DNA of 64,000 nucleotides, taken from positions 1,657,001 through 1,721,000 of the forward strand of contig CP071495.1 in assembly GCA_017354895.1 (NCBI GenBank), written 5' to 3'. The translations under genes were made by a program, and so were the position numbers. Below the pieces are notes generated by a model that ran no database searches, had not been told where the DNA came from, and worked only from the letters and a program-made list of their open reading frames with translations. Each line of letters opens with the position of its first letter. Position 1 is the first letter of the stretch. Shown piece after piece: positions 22,011-33,682 of this stretch. Origin of the DNA: Podospora comata. Its lineage: Eukaryota > Ascomycota > Sordariomycetes > Sordariales > Podosporaceae.

Positions 22011-22193
22011 GCAAGGGATTTGAGTGGGAGGTAAATATGGATGGGTATCTTTGAGCGTTCTATTGTTGATAACAGGCGTTTGGTCATTAAAACGATGTTT
22101 GGTTTGGCTGCCTCTTGAGAGGGCGGGTTTGTTAGATGTTTCTGTGCTCGGGCATATCGTGGGTGGTTGTCGTGAATTAGGAAGGGTGGCAGC

Positions 22194-22687
22194 TCAGTTG
22201 TTGGTGGACCATCTGGGGGTTCAATGTTAGCAAGAACAGAAAAGAGAATGTCGATATCAACTGTTGCGCACTTTTCACCGCACTCGCAGTTGTAGATAAT
22301 TGTTGAGCCTTCATCGGCAGATCTCTGTTGGACTTCAGAGTAGCGAATGCCGCGCCTCCCGCACTTGTGGCAGTCCATGTTGGGGTCGACTCTTTCGGTT
22401 TGTACTTCGTGTCTCTTGACGGTCTGGACTATGGAAAGCTTCTGTCGTAGGGCTGACGGGAAGTCGGAGGGCTTTGTCTTTGTTGTTACGGCCTTCCAGG
22501 CATGATCTGCATTGTGGGAGCTTGTCAGCAACAATTCGAGGGACTGGTTGATTTATGACATGTGAAACTGACCTCTGTGTTCCGCGCCACAGCATTTGCA
22601 AATGAGAATATTCTTTACACTGCCCTGGGAGGCAGGTAAAAGGTCACCACAATCGGTGCAGAAGACGAGGGAGCCGATAGCAGACAT
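22194..22687 (-). CDS. rpa12: RNA polymerase I subunit Rpa12 (TFIIS-like zinc ribbons), 122 aa
   Basis: Small subunit of nucleolar RNA polymerase I that supports RNA cleavage and termination. Three exons: 22687-22573, 22506-22272 and 22212-22194; introns 22507-22572 (66 bp) and 22213-22271 (59 bp). The N-terminal zinc ribbon has CTDCGDLLP and ICKCCG. The C-terminal ribbon has CHKCGRRGIRY and YNCECGEKW, with the RSADEGST hairpin carrying the Asp-Glu pair used for cleavage in TFIIS-type ribbons. The last exon is only 19 nt. Without it the frame would run on 65 residues from the donor, whereas splicing yields the expected family ending GEKWSTNN. Length matches Rpa12 of other fungi (about 120-125 aa). 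Confidence 0.93.
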
Positions 22688-23285
22688 GATTGCGATGTGT
22701 GGTGTTATTTGATGAGTTATCGGCCCTCAAAAATGGCACTCCAAATTAATTCTTATCCACTGCGAGCGACTCTGCGACAAGCTTTCCCGTCAAGAGAAAA
22801 AGTTTTAGCGTCAACCAGAGATGGGGCCTCGAGACCCCTGCACCCCGCGACTGCACCTCTTTCGGCAGGCAACTCGCTGGGGCACGGACCACATGGCTCC
22901 CCAAAAGCTGCAAGGCGGCGCTGAAAGATGCTGGAGAAGCGACGGCAGGCGCGAGTGAGGCTGCACTTGGCGGTCCTTCTTTCTGGGATCCCACTCCCAA
23001 TCGAGAGTGCCAGGCACGACCAGGACAGGATTATCATTTGCTTTCTGTTTGACGACCATTGTCGCGGTTTGTTGCAGTCCAGTTGTCAGGCGAGGATGAA
23101 CCTCTTGCTGATTGCTGAAAAGAACCACAGCCGTCCGCGTTGGATCCCTCGACTTTCCACTTCCACATCTTTGAACCTCCTGGAGAGAGCGCCTCGAGAG
23201 CTTGCTGCGATCGCCCCGCAAGCCATGTTCCGACACCTCTTGTCGTGATTCGACTGCAAACAGATCTGCTTTGCTCCCACCAACC
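22688..23285. other. Divergent promoter region of rpa12 and scc2
   Basis: 598 bp between start codons of two divergent genes. Overlapping open frames on both strands carry no recognisable features. No gene is seen. Confidence 0.5.
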
Positions 23286-24370
23286 ATGGCGAACTCATGG
23301 TCGGGCGCCCACAATGGCCCTCCAAACAATAACAATTGGGATGGAGCTCCTCAGGCCAACCCACCACCACCTCCAGTTTCGCAACCTGCTGGCTTTGCGA
23401 GGCCATTCACACTCGCCGAAGTCTTGCCCTACACACCCTTCTCGGCGATAGCTCCCTTTGACTCGAGTATGCTTTTCTCTCGGTTTTATTCACTTCTATG
23501 GGATTGAACTATCATTTTCTGACGATATCCTCTCCTGAATAGGTGTGCTTCCTTCGCCATCGATAGGTTCTGCGTCGCCCGCTCCCCCAGTAACCGACCT
23601 GATACCAAGTCTCGACTTCGAATCGTTAAATCAAGAGGCTTCCACGAATACGGCCTCGAGGTTACTACAGCAGACAGTCGGCCAGGTTCAAAGGCTTCTA
23701 GAGAGAGGAAATATCCCCGAATAGTATGTTTGATACCCGGTGGAATGGCAAGATATTGAAGCTAATATTGTCGAAGCAAATTCAAGACTGGACCACGCGC
23801 GACGACTTCTCCTTCACCAGCGAAACACAGTTCTCTGGCCGCGGGACTGTCACCGTTCTCGAAAATGGTGCACGATTCAACGTCGATACCGTTTCGGTAT
23901 CCGACCCCAGATACCCCCACACCCGCTGCGAATAATCATCCGAACGTCATTACCACGCCCGTTCCCACGAAACAGAAGATTTCTGCCAAGCCGGTCATTA
24001 AGAAAGAACCAGGCCAAGGAAAGAAACTGAGCAGTATTCCTGCAAACACACCGGGCCCTTCTGCGAGCCCGGCCACATCAGCGAACCAGCAGGCGCATGC
24101 TGCGAACAAGGCGCGATTCGAGATTGTCTTACCCACCAAGAAGGAGCTTGAACAGCAGGCCGGCCTTGCGAATATCAAGCCGCACCCTTCGTCTAATGTG
24201 ACTCCACGCGCTCCGCCTGCGCCAGTTGCTCCCCCGACTCCGGCGTATCATCCTCAGTATCAGCCTCAGGTTCAACACTCACCTCAGGTACAACGCCAAG
24301 CTCAGGTACAGCATCAACCGCAAGTACACCAACAGCATCAGGTCCCGCAACAACATCCGGTTCAACAACT

Positions 24371-24404
<34 letters not shown>

Positions 24405-27400
24405 CGCAGTCAGCAACATCCACCGCAGCCTGCTCTCCCACCCCTCAGCTCTGCAGAAGCTACCGCGGTCTCAAGAACTGCCACGCCCCCAGAGCGGCCC
24501 GGATCGCAAAGCATATCCAGCTCTCAAAAGCCAGTCATTGCTATTGAGCTTCCCAAGACCAAGACTTTTGACAAGAGTGAGTTTATGGTGGTTACAGATG
24601 AGCCTGAGGAGCCTGCCAACTTGCCATTGAAGAAGCGGAAGCACGGTGACATTGATGGTGACGACATCTATGGAGAGAGCTTGGATCTTCGCCAGAGAGC
24701 TGATGCGGCTCTTCATGACTTGAGAGTGTTTCTTCACAACGTTTTCCAGGCAGAGAACGCTGTGCTTGCCCGAAGGCAAGGAAACGACATGGTGGTTTTG
24801 GTTTCTGAGAACGAAGCTACCCTGACAGCAACCGCACAATCCAAGGCGCAGGCCCTGCTGGGCAAGACGATCACCTTGAACTGTTTCAAGAATGCGCCTC
24901 TCGAGGAGCTACTTCACCTCATTCGGCTTTCCGAAGGTGCTTTAAAGCTGGCCGAAACGCTAGACATCAAGGTTGACGAGACCTGGGTAGCTGCCGATGT
25001 GGAGCAGTGGCTGAGCCAGCTGCCCTGGTTAGAGATGGCGATTCGGGCTGGCCGCACGTCTCTGAGAATCATGTGTGGCGGCCGTCAAGAGAAGCAGCTT
25101 TACTCCCAAGACACAATAGAACACTGTCTTGACCTGTTTAAGCGTATCATTGACGGCATCGTCATTCCGATTGCCGAGTTGAGAGCCATCCCAGGGGCTA
25201 ACGAACTCTTCAAGACGTTGGCTCAGAACAAGAAGAAGATTGTGGCCTTGTTCAACGATTGCCAGAAGCTGTTTTCTATCATGGCGACTTTGATCTCGTC
25301 CATCGACACCTCGGACGCGGTGACAAACACGCTCGAGTTCACTGCCTCGCGGCTCATCTTTATGGAGACGGCACATGCAGAAAAGGACTCCGTCATTGAC
25401 ACGCAAAAGTTCGATGGACTTCGTTTGGTCGCTATGGATATGCTTTCGCAGATTTTCCTGCTGAACCCTGAGCAGCGGAAGGGCATTTTCAATGAGATTT
25501 TGAGCTCGTTGGAGAAGCTGCCGCTTGGGAAGAGAGCGAGGACTTTCAAACTTGTGGATGGCACGAGTATCCAGCCAGTGTCTGCTCTCATCATGCGGTT
25601 GGTTCAGACCAGTGCTGGCAAGGTTGGCGATGCGGGTCGAGGAAAGGGGAATACTATGCCTGTCGAGGACGAGGCGGCCGAAGGCCCTAGGCGGCTGCCG
25701 CAGTCGTTTTCCATTCAGGATGAGGAGCACGGTGCCTCGCAGCATCGTATCGCCATTCAAGAGCTTGACGACGTTTCTGAGGCCTTGATCAAGACAGCCA
25801 CCAACAGCGCCTCAGACGTTGTCCAGTTTATTGTGAGCCGAGCGCTCAAGTCGACCAAGTCTGGTGATACGCCGTATCGCAACCTCCTTGACATGTTTGT
25901 GGAGGACTTTGCTCTCTGTCTTGACAATCCCGACTGGCCTGCGGCGGAGCTGTTGCTTCGAATCTTTATGCATCTGATGTTTCAGCTCATCGAGAATGAC
26001 AAGCAACCCGTCACTGCGAAGAACATGGCTCTGGAGCTGTTGGGAAGCATGGGTGCCGCTGTTTCCAAGCTCCGCGGGCATGTGAGGAAAGGTGTCAGCA
26101 GTCTCGACACGCAAGACAGCGACGGCCTGGGGTTGTTCCTTTCCGACTTGGCTGCTGCGGCGCTGGAGCTCAAGTCTCGCCCGGAGCAGATGGTGGCGTG
26201 GACTGGGCCATATCGTGCTACGCTTGAGCACCTCGAGAGCCGCTTCTCAGAGGATCCTCATCTGGCGAGTGCCATCTCTTTCTTGGTTTCCGACTGGGCA
26301 AGCAAGACATGCAAGACCTACGACGACTATGAAGACGATGTTGCCGAGCGTGATCATGAGCTTGGCCGACTCGCCTACAGGCTCCGGGAAATGATACACG
26401 ATCGTCAGTGGCTGTCGAGGGAGTATTCTTTCAAAGACATTAGCCAGAGCTATGCGAGGCTGTCTTACTCGATCACCCTCTTGAGGTCCCCGCTCTGTGA
26501 GGCCTTCAATACAATTCTGAACATTCTTCTCAACTCAATGGCTAGTGACCAGCCGACGGTACGAAGCAAGAGTTTGAAGAGCGTCAACCAGGTCCTGGAA
26601 ACGGACCCGTCCATTCTGGATGGAGATTCCGTGGTGGTGCAGCTCATTCTAAGATGTTCCAACGACTCGTCGACGCAGGTGCGTGATTCGGCGCTTGGGT
26701 TGATTGGCAAGTGCATCAGCATGCGGCCGGCGTTGGAGGAGCAGATTACCCCCACGGTTGTGGAGCGGTTTAATGATGCTGGGCATGGTGTTCGGAAGAG
26801 GGCCATGAAGCTTGCCAAGGATATCTACCTTCGCAACAGCAACCGGACGCTGAGGAGCACGATTGCGAATGGGCTGCTGCATCGGATTCAGGACCCGGAG
26901 GAGAGCGTCAGGGAGCTGGCCAAGCAGGTGATTGAGGAGATATGGTTTGCTCCTTTTCACAGCGGCCAGACCTCGGCCGCGTCCAAGATTTCTCTTGCGG
27001 ATCATGTTTCGCTCATGGTACAGACGGTGAACCGGGGCAATGTTGTCAGTGTGCTGGATAAGGTGCTTCAAGCACTGCTGGCGCCGAGCAACAAGACGGC
27101 GCAGGCTTCGTTGGAGGTCTGCACGAAACTGGTGGAGAGCATGTTTGACCTGGTTGACAGCTCGGATCCGGAGGACACGACCAAGCCTTCGGGAAGAGAT
27201 GTCTTGCAGATTCTGATGATTTTTGCAAAGGCGGAAGCTAGTCTCTTTACGTTTGAGCAGTTGCGGCTGTTGAGGCCTTATATCAGCAGCATCCGCAGCA
27301 ACGAGGACCCGGCCGTGTCCAAGGCTGTGGTGGTTATCTATCGTCGGGTGCTTCCGCAGCTGTCGAGCGCGCATTCTCAGTTCCTTACCGAGGTGCGCAG

Positions 27401-29342
27401 TGAGCTGATGCCTACCATGACGACAGTTTCACGGCCTCTGATGAACGAGGTCATGGCTTGCTTGTGGATCATTAGCGGGCTGCTCGACACTTCGGAACAC
27501 ATGGCCAGGCTTGCGGCCTCGAGTCTGAGGAATATCCAGGCGCTGCATGCAAAGAGCAAGACGCAGCCTCTGGATACCCGCACCATGCGCCAGTTTGAGC
27601 GGTACTCGCTCATTGTCGGTATGGCGGGCAAACACTTCAACCTCGACAGCCATTTGGACTTTTTCAACAAGATGTTGAAGACGAATGGCAGCTCCGTCTC
27701 AAAGTTGATGGTTGATCTGGTGGTCCCTTTTGCTGCCCCGTCGTATCATATGGACATGAGGAAGGCAGCGTTGGACTCGGTGGGACTGGTGTGTCAGGCA
27801 TGGCCGAGGAACTACGTTTCTGCAAATGTTTACACGACGTTTCAGCACGTGTTTGACGAGCAGGTTCCGGTGCTGGAGGCGATGGTGCTGAGGTCGTTTA
27901 AGGAGTTTTTGCTGACAGAGGAGAAGAGGTCGGAGGAGGCGGCGGAGGCGCCGACGGGGATGAATGGGGGGGCGAAGCAGGAGAAGAAAAGGGAGTTGAC
28001 TGTTATTGGTGGCACGAACTACGACGATGTTGCGAGTGCTACGACGCATCGATTCCTCAAGGAGATTATTCGGATTGCTACCGCCACGCAAGACAACCAT
28101 GCTTTCCTTGCGGTGGAGGTTCTCGCCAGCATCAACAGGCAGGGTTTGGTACACCCCAAGGAGACGGGCGTCACGTTCATTACGCTTGAAACGTCGTCCA
28201 ATCCTAGGATTTCGGAGCTTGCCTTTTTGGAACATAAAGCGCTGCACGCCAAGCATGAGACGGTTGTGGAAAGGGAGTATGTCAAGGCTGTTCAGTCGGC
28301 TTTTGCGTACCAGCGGGACATTGTCAAGGATTCGCGCGGTGCGATTGTCACTGGCAACGGGGTCTTTACTCCCAAGCTTCATCTCCTGATGGAGGTGCTC
28401 AAGATCAGCAAGTCAAAGAATCGGCAAAAGTTTCTGGAGAAGCTGTGCGGGCAGCTCGACTTTGATGTGGGCAAGCTGGACATGGGGGAGCGGGTGCCGA
28501 GCCATGTGATGTATGCGAGGTTTGTGACGGAGTGTCTGGCGTACTTTGAGTACTTGACCGTGGGCGAGGTGGGGTGTGTGGTTGGGGCGCTGGAGAGGTT
28601 GGTCACCGGGACGGGGGCGGGCGTTGCGCAGGCGATTGAGATGGAGGTTTTGGGGGTTAGGGTGGATGTTCTTGAGGAGGAGGAGCAGCAGCAACAGCAG
28701 GTCTTGGGAGAGAATGGACAGGCTGCTGGTGCTGCTGCTGGGTCGTTGTCGTCGTCGTTGGTGAATCAGTTGCAGGAGGCCCCTAGGGTGGAGCTTGAGA
28801 AGCTGAGGCGTCTTACGGCGGGGGCGGTGGTTTTGTTGGGTGTTTGGGAGGCGAGGACTTACCTCAGGAGGTTGTATGGGCTTGGGATTGGGGGGAGGAG
28901 GGAGAATAAAGTCAAGACGTTGGGGAAGGACTTGAGTAAGGCCCCTGTCAAGGCGCAGGGGGTGACGGGGGAGAAGTTGTGGGAGGAGATGGGGGTGTTG
29001 GGGGAGAGATTGGGGAGTAGGGAGGGGATGATGGGGGTTTGTAGGGGGTTTGTGGAGTTGATGAATGTTGATAAGGAGTTTTTGGTTGGGGACGATGATG
29101 AGGAGGGGTTGATGGAAGAGGGGGGGGCAAGTCCAATGAGTGGTGGGGAGGATGATGAGCTGGTGGGAGAGAGGAAGAGGGGGAGGAAGAGGAAGAGTGA
29201 TGCGGGTAGTCAGGGGACGCCGGGGAAGAAGAAGAGGGGTAGGAGTGGGAGTATGGGGGGGCAACCTAGGAAGAGGGGACGGCCGAAGAAGGTTGCTAGG
29301 GAGGAGGAGGAAGGGGAGGGGGAGGAGGGGGATTGGTTTTAG
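23286..29342 (+). CDS. scc2: Cohesin loader Scc2/Mis4 (NIPBL family), about 1957 aa
   Basis: Loads cohesin onto chromatin with Scc4. Three exons fit: 23286-23466, 23543-23723 and 23831-29342. Introns are 23467-23542 (GTATGC donor, AATAG acceptor) and 23724-23830 (GTATGT donor, CACAG acceptor). The second intron joins RGNIPEY to SLAAGLSPFSKMVHD. The N-terminus is Pro/Asn-rich and disordered with a polyglutamine run near residue 300. The large body is HEAT-type helical repeats, for example LLNSMASDQPTVRSKSLKSV and ILRCSNDSSTQVRDSALGLI, typical of Scc2. The C-terminus is Lys/Arg/Gly-rich with an AT-hook-like KRGRPKK and an acidic tail. The exon 2/3 join is the least certain part: a stop (TAG) follows directly if the donor is not used. 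Coding-strand composition turns strongly G-rich after about 28,570. Confidence 0.9.
24370..24405 (+). repeat. (CAA)n polyglutamine tract in scc2
   Basis: About twelve ACA/CAA units in frame encode a pure polyglutamine run inside the disordered N-terminal region of Scc2, preceded by a Gln/Val/His-rich imperfect repeat. Confidence 0.9.
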
Positions 29343-30265
29343 TTGCCAATTTTTTTTTCCTTCAGAGAAAATCAACACGAACAGCAGGCGTTTTGCGGGG
29401 GGGTTGATTTCTTTGGGACGGGGAAGGGTATTGATATGATTGGCGTTTTGGGATGGGACGGGAAGGGAATGGCGGGGAGAGGAAATGGGGAAAGGGGGGA
29501 TCAAAATGGTTGCGAACATGGCTGAGGTTAACTAGCTGCATAAACTGCTTTATTTTGGGACTTTGGGTGGTTTATATTATTTCGTTGCTAATGGATTCTG
29601 AGATGGGGGGTCAGACATTAGTTACATATGGAAGAGCAATAACTATAATTTTGGTGATTAAGCGGCTTGAGTGAGGTTGCGAATGATTATGTTTGCGGTG
29701 CGAGCTGGTCTAAGTCTTGAAAGTCTCGTCACATGTTTATCACAACATGTTTATTTTTATGCTTCAGCACCCTTTTCAAGCCTTTTCTGGTATAGTATTA
29801 GCACTTTTTCTCTTCATATGTTGCACCGAGGGCTTCTTTTTGACGTTCATATCGCTTAAAGGTTACCAAACGATCGTGTTTGTGTTGGGTCGGTCATACC
29901 TACATAAATAGGCGTCGAGGAAGATTGTATAGGTAGGCTTGTGCACCACTCCAATCAGCAGCGTACTTTTTTGGCTTCTCAATTCCATTTATTTCGATTT
30001 ATGTCTCCTTGCAGCTTCTGTCCCACTACCGTTGTTTTCGCCTGAGGGTATTATCCATCTATCAGTCCGCGTTCATCTTCCACTTCTTGCCATCCGGCCG
30101 GCCCAACCGCTCCCTGCTTCCGAAGCTTGTCCTGTATGTACAACCCCCAACCAAGCTTTGTGGTATTTCCCTTTGTTTTATTATCCCCCAACCCCTTGTT
30201 ATTGTTGTTGTTGTTATTGCCCCCTTCCTGTATGTCCGTCGGCCCATCTCATCTTTGTCAAGCCA
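29343..30265. other. Convergent intergenic region
   Basis: 923 bp of AT-rich 3' flank between scc2 and the small minus-strand gene, with pyrimidine-rich DNA toward 30,200. Short open frames show no features. No gene is seen. Confidence 0.55.
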
Positions 30266-30658
30266 TCACCTCCCCTCCCTCCTCGGTTCAGCCTTCTCGA
30301 CTGTCTTCTCCTCCTCCTTGTGAAACCCCAACCACTCCCCCAATATCCCCCCCGGTTTCGGAACCGGACACTCCCTCTCCGCCTTTCGTTCCCTCTGCCT
30401 CTCCATTCTTAGCTTTTGGAGCTCCTCTGGCGTGGTGGCGATTGCATTGTTGAATCTAGCCACCCCGTCCTCCCCCACGATTTGTTTTTTTCTTCTCTTG
30501 GTGGCGTTGGGATCGAGCTCCCCGTCGGCGAGGGTTCGTCGGGGTGCTGGACAGGGGAGGATGTGAGGGAGGGCGACGACGAGGAAGGAGGCGAGGAGGG
30601 TGGTTGCGAAGAGGGTTGATGTTGAGCGGGAGCGGGGGTGGAGGTGGGGGGGTGGCAT
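30266..30658 (-). CDS. Small single-pass membrane protein of unknown function, 130 aa
   Basis: Single exon. Basic, His/Arg/Ser-rich N-terminus (MPPPHLHPRSRSTS) followed by one hydrophobic segment at about residues 16-33 (FATTLLASFLVVALPHILP), then a CPAPRR turn. A Lys/Arg-rich linker, a charged helix (ELQKLRMERQRERKAER) and a CPVPKPGGILGEWLGF motif follow, then a charged tail. The basic N-terminus plus one hydrophobic helix would suit an organelle membrane protein, such as a mitochondrial one, but this is inference. The two short Cys-Pro motifs look conserved rather than random. I do not recognise the family with certainty. Confidence 0.65.
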   Translation of the reverse strand: MPPPHLHPRSRSTSTLFATTLLASFLVVALPHILPCPAPRRTLADGELDPNATKRRKKQIVGEDGVARFNNAIATTPEELQKLRMERQRERKAERECPVPKPGGILGEWLGFHKEEEKTVEKAEPRREGR

Positions 30659-31456
30659 TATTGTGGTTTTGTTGGTGGTGGAGGGGGGAACTGAGGGGAT
30701 TGTTAGCTTTTCTCGAATACGGGTAGAATGGGGGATAACATACTAACTGAGTGTGTGAGATAGGGGAGAGAAGGGATTATATCATGGCTCCAGCCCTGAA
30801 ACAAATCTAACGAACGATAGGCTGGCTCTTCGGGGAGGTCGGGTCGGGTCGGGGGGGGAGGGGGCAGGAGCTCTACTTCGAGATATGGGTGCTGGATGGA
30901 TGGAGCTTGGTGGATTGATGGATTGGTGCCCCACAATGCCGTTTTCCTAGTATTGAGCCCGAGCCCGAGCTGTCAGTCAGGCGCGCGTCACTGCACCTTT
31001 TTTTTATTTTTACGCGCTAAAGCTTACCGGAGCTAGGGACGCACGGGCCAGGGTAGTTAATTGTCGGGTTTCAGCTTGGCTAACCACGACTGGGGACGTC
31101 GCCTTTTGCGCAAAACATATTTCTAGAAGGGAAAGAAAATTCGGGGGAAAAACATTCTTTCATCTGATATTTGCTGCTTCTTTATTCATTATTGCTAGAG
31201 GAGTAGCCGACACAAATCTGTTCTTGTTCAAGCCCAGCGCGGCGCAAATACAACAAGGTGTCTAGACAAGAACAACCACCAAGTTTATTTTATCGGATAG
31301 GACTTATCACCCTGCTGCTCCCCTACGCCACCACCCACATCGATCGCGACAAACTCTCTTTGCGACAAGCACACACACACACACACATACATACACACAA
31401 TAATCCAACATCTAGATACCCGGCACCCTCCCACAGCCCACACACAAACAAGGAAA
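30659..31456. other. Divergent promoter region
   Basis: About 800 bp between the small membrane protein gene and the phosphatase gene. It contains a (CA)n microsatellite 60-90 bp before the phosphatase start. A 77-codon frame at 30703-30936 (minus) has no features. No gene is seen. Confidence 0.5.
31370..31399. repeat. (CA)n microsatellite
   Basis: About thirty bases of CA dinucleotides with two CATA interruptions, in the likely 5' leader of the phosphatase gene. Confidence 0.9.
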
Positions 31457-32922
31457 ATGAGTGACCTCGACAGGCAAGAACCCATACACCCGCGTGCAAC
31501 CCATCATCCCCTTTCTAACCTACTCCCCCCAAAAACAGAGCCATAGCCCAGCTCCGAGCCTGCCGCCCCATCCCCGAAAACGACGTCCGCGAGCTCTGCC
31601 ACAAAGCCCGCGAGCTCCTCATCGAAGAAGGCAACGTCGTGACCGTCAACGCGCCCGTGACAATATGCGGCGACATCCACGGCCAGTTCCACGACCTGAT
31701 GGAGCTCTTCCGCGTCGGCGGCGACGTCCCCGACACGAACTACCTCTTCATGGGCGACTTTGTCGACCGCGGGTTCTACTCGCTCGAGTCCTTCCTCCTC
31801 TTGCTCTGCCTCAAAGTTCGGTACCCAGACCGCATGACGCTCATTCGCGGGAACCACGAGTCTCGCCAGATTACGATGGTGTATGGGTTCTATGACGAGT
31901 GCTTGAGGAAGTATGGGAGCGCGAATGTTTGGAGGTATTGTTGTGATGTGTTTGATTACTTGGCGCTGGGGGCGATTGTGTTGGGGGCTAGTAATACTCT
32001 TTCTGAGGGGGGTGGTGGTGGTGGTGGTACGGCGCCGGTGGCGGGGTCGGATGTGGAGATTGAGGTTTGTAATGCGGATCAGCAGATTATTTCGAGGTTT
32101 TTGAGGAAGGGGTCTTCTTCTGCTTCTTCTTCGAGGGAGGGGAGTCAGGCGGGGGAAAGTCAGGTTGGGGAGGGCGGGAGCAGTCCTGAGAGGGGGCGGA
32201 CGGAAGGGAGTTCGAATGGTGCGGCAGGGGGGCAGCCGACGACGAATGGGTTCGGGGATAGCGGTGGGCCACCGGCGCCGACGAATACGGGACCGCCGGG
32301 GTCGGGGGCGAGCGGGGCGAGTGGGGGAAGTATTGGGAATCCGGCGGGGGCGGTGTTGTGTGTTCATGGCGGGTTGAGTCCGTTGATTGATAATGTGGAC
32401 AAGATTCGGCTGCTGGACCGGAAACAGGAAGTTCCTCATGAGGGTGCGATGTGCGACTTGCTCTGGTCGGATCCGGATGAGATTGATGGGTGGGGTTTGT
32501 CGCCGAGGGGGGCTGGGTTCTTGTTTGGGGCCGATATCGTCAAGGTGTTCAACCACAGGAACGACCTGAGCTTGATTGCGAGGGCACATCAGCTGGTTAT
32601 GGAGGGGTTCAAGGAGATGTTTGATGCGAGTATCGTCACGGTGTGGTCGGCGCCCAATTACTGCTACCGATGCGGGAATGTGGCTGCGTTGCTGGAGCTG
32701 TCGGAGGATGACTCTGGGTTGGGGGTGTTGGCGAGGAGTAATGGGGATGTGAACAGGAGTGACGGGATGGGCGGGCAGGGGTCAAGAGGTGTTTTGATGG
32801 AGAATGACTTGCTGGGCTACAACACAGCTGGGCCGGCAAGGAGGTATCGGGTTTTCCAGGCGGCGCCGCAGGATTCGAGGGGGATGCCGGCTAAGAAGCC
32901 CGTTGCCGACTACTTTTTGTGA
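31457..32922 (+). CDS. PP2A-like Ser/Thr protein phosphatase catalytic subunit (PP4/Ppg1 type) with large insertion, about 466 aa
   Basis: Metal-dependent protein phosphatase of the PPP family. Exon 1 is 17 nt (31457-31473, MSDLDR); the intron 31474-31538 has a GC donor (GCAAGA) and CAG acceptor with a CTAAC branch site; exon 2 is 31539-32922. Catalytic motifs are complete: GDIHG (50-54), GDFVDRG (78-84), GNHES (110-114), [16 protein letters not shown] and the [10 protein letters not shown] loop. The protein ends in DYFL, as PP2A, PP4 and PP6 subunits do for carboxymethylation. A ~120-residue Gly/Ser/Pro/Asn-rich insertion (about 154-276; bases 31981-32349) sits before VLCVHGG, and a second shorter insertion sits before the C-terminus. 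The start and core resemble PP4; the insertions fit what I recall of filamentous fungal Ppg1-type enzymes. I do not choose between the two. Confidence 0.92.
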
Positions 32923-33158
32923 TGCCGGCGGTCTGACCTCTTTTTTTTCTTTTTGGTTTTATTTTTTTTGTTGCAAATCTGGGTTGGCGTTGAAGGATAA
33001 CTGGGCCCTTTTTTTTTTTTTTTGAAGAAGCGATTTGATTGTTTATTGTATTTTGGGCACATTGATTGTACCTACTACTTATTATGAGTTATACCCCCTA
33101 TGCCCCTGGCAAAGTAAGCGGAAAATATGAATTCATCGCCATGTGTTGTCGTTGCTTT

Positions 33159-33682
33159 TTAGTTTGAGGTTGAGCCCTTCAGTCGAGTGATAGTCTTCTC
33201 AATAGCCTCTTCATCAACGTCACAATTCCTCCCGGGAGCACATCCCAACGTCACACGGACTTGGCTGGTGTTTGCGCCGGTGATGAGGGATATTCTGCTG
33301 CTTATCAGCTTCCAATTCAGTTGGACTGGTTGGTAACTTACAAATCAGCCGCCATGGAACACTCGTTGGGCTCTGCGTCCTTCTGTTGCTCCTCACGTCT
33401 ACAGGGCGTCTGGGATGGCGGCTGTTGCAGGTACTCTCTTATACCAGCCTCGCTGACCCCAACCTTGCCGAGCAACTCTCTCAGCCTCTGGTTTTCTTCC
33501 GCGACTTTTCTCGCGGCGAGTTGGATCTCTAGAGTTGCCTGCACCCCCTTTTCTTCGTGCTCCCTGATGCGGGATTCTAGGGAAGAGATGTACTCTTTTC
33601 GGCGGGCGCGGGAGAGGCGCTGGTTGGTGCGGATGCGGGAGAGGTTGGCTTGTTTTTTGGAGTCTGTGGAGGACATTTTCAT
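33159..33682 (-). CDS. Small bZIP transcription factor, about 159 aa
   Basis: Exons 33682-33342 and 33297-33159, with a very short 44-bp intron at 33298-33341 (GTAAGT donor, AAGCAG acceptor). The basic region is NLSRIRTNQRLSRARRKEY, with the bZIP N-x7-R spacing seen as Asn and Arg, and a Leu/Ile heptad coiled coil follows (SLESRIREHEEKGVQATLEI then AARKVAEENQRLRELLGKVG). The spliced tail reads AADFRISLITGANTSQVRV and ends TRLKGSTSN; without splicing the frame stops right at the donor (TTG TAA). The start may be at 33682 or two codons later at 33676. Small fungal bZIPs with an Asn-x-x-Arg variant basic region are common; the target is unknown. Confidence 0.78.

Noticed and set aside
28413-29519. 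368-codon frame antisense to scc2
   Set aside because: Pro/Leu/His-rich shadow of the G-rich 3' end of scc2; no independent support.
31504-32589. 361-codon frame antisense to the phosphatase
   Set aside because: It is the complement of a conserved coding exon and its Arg/Pro/Thr-rich translation has no features.
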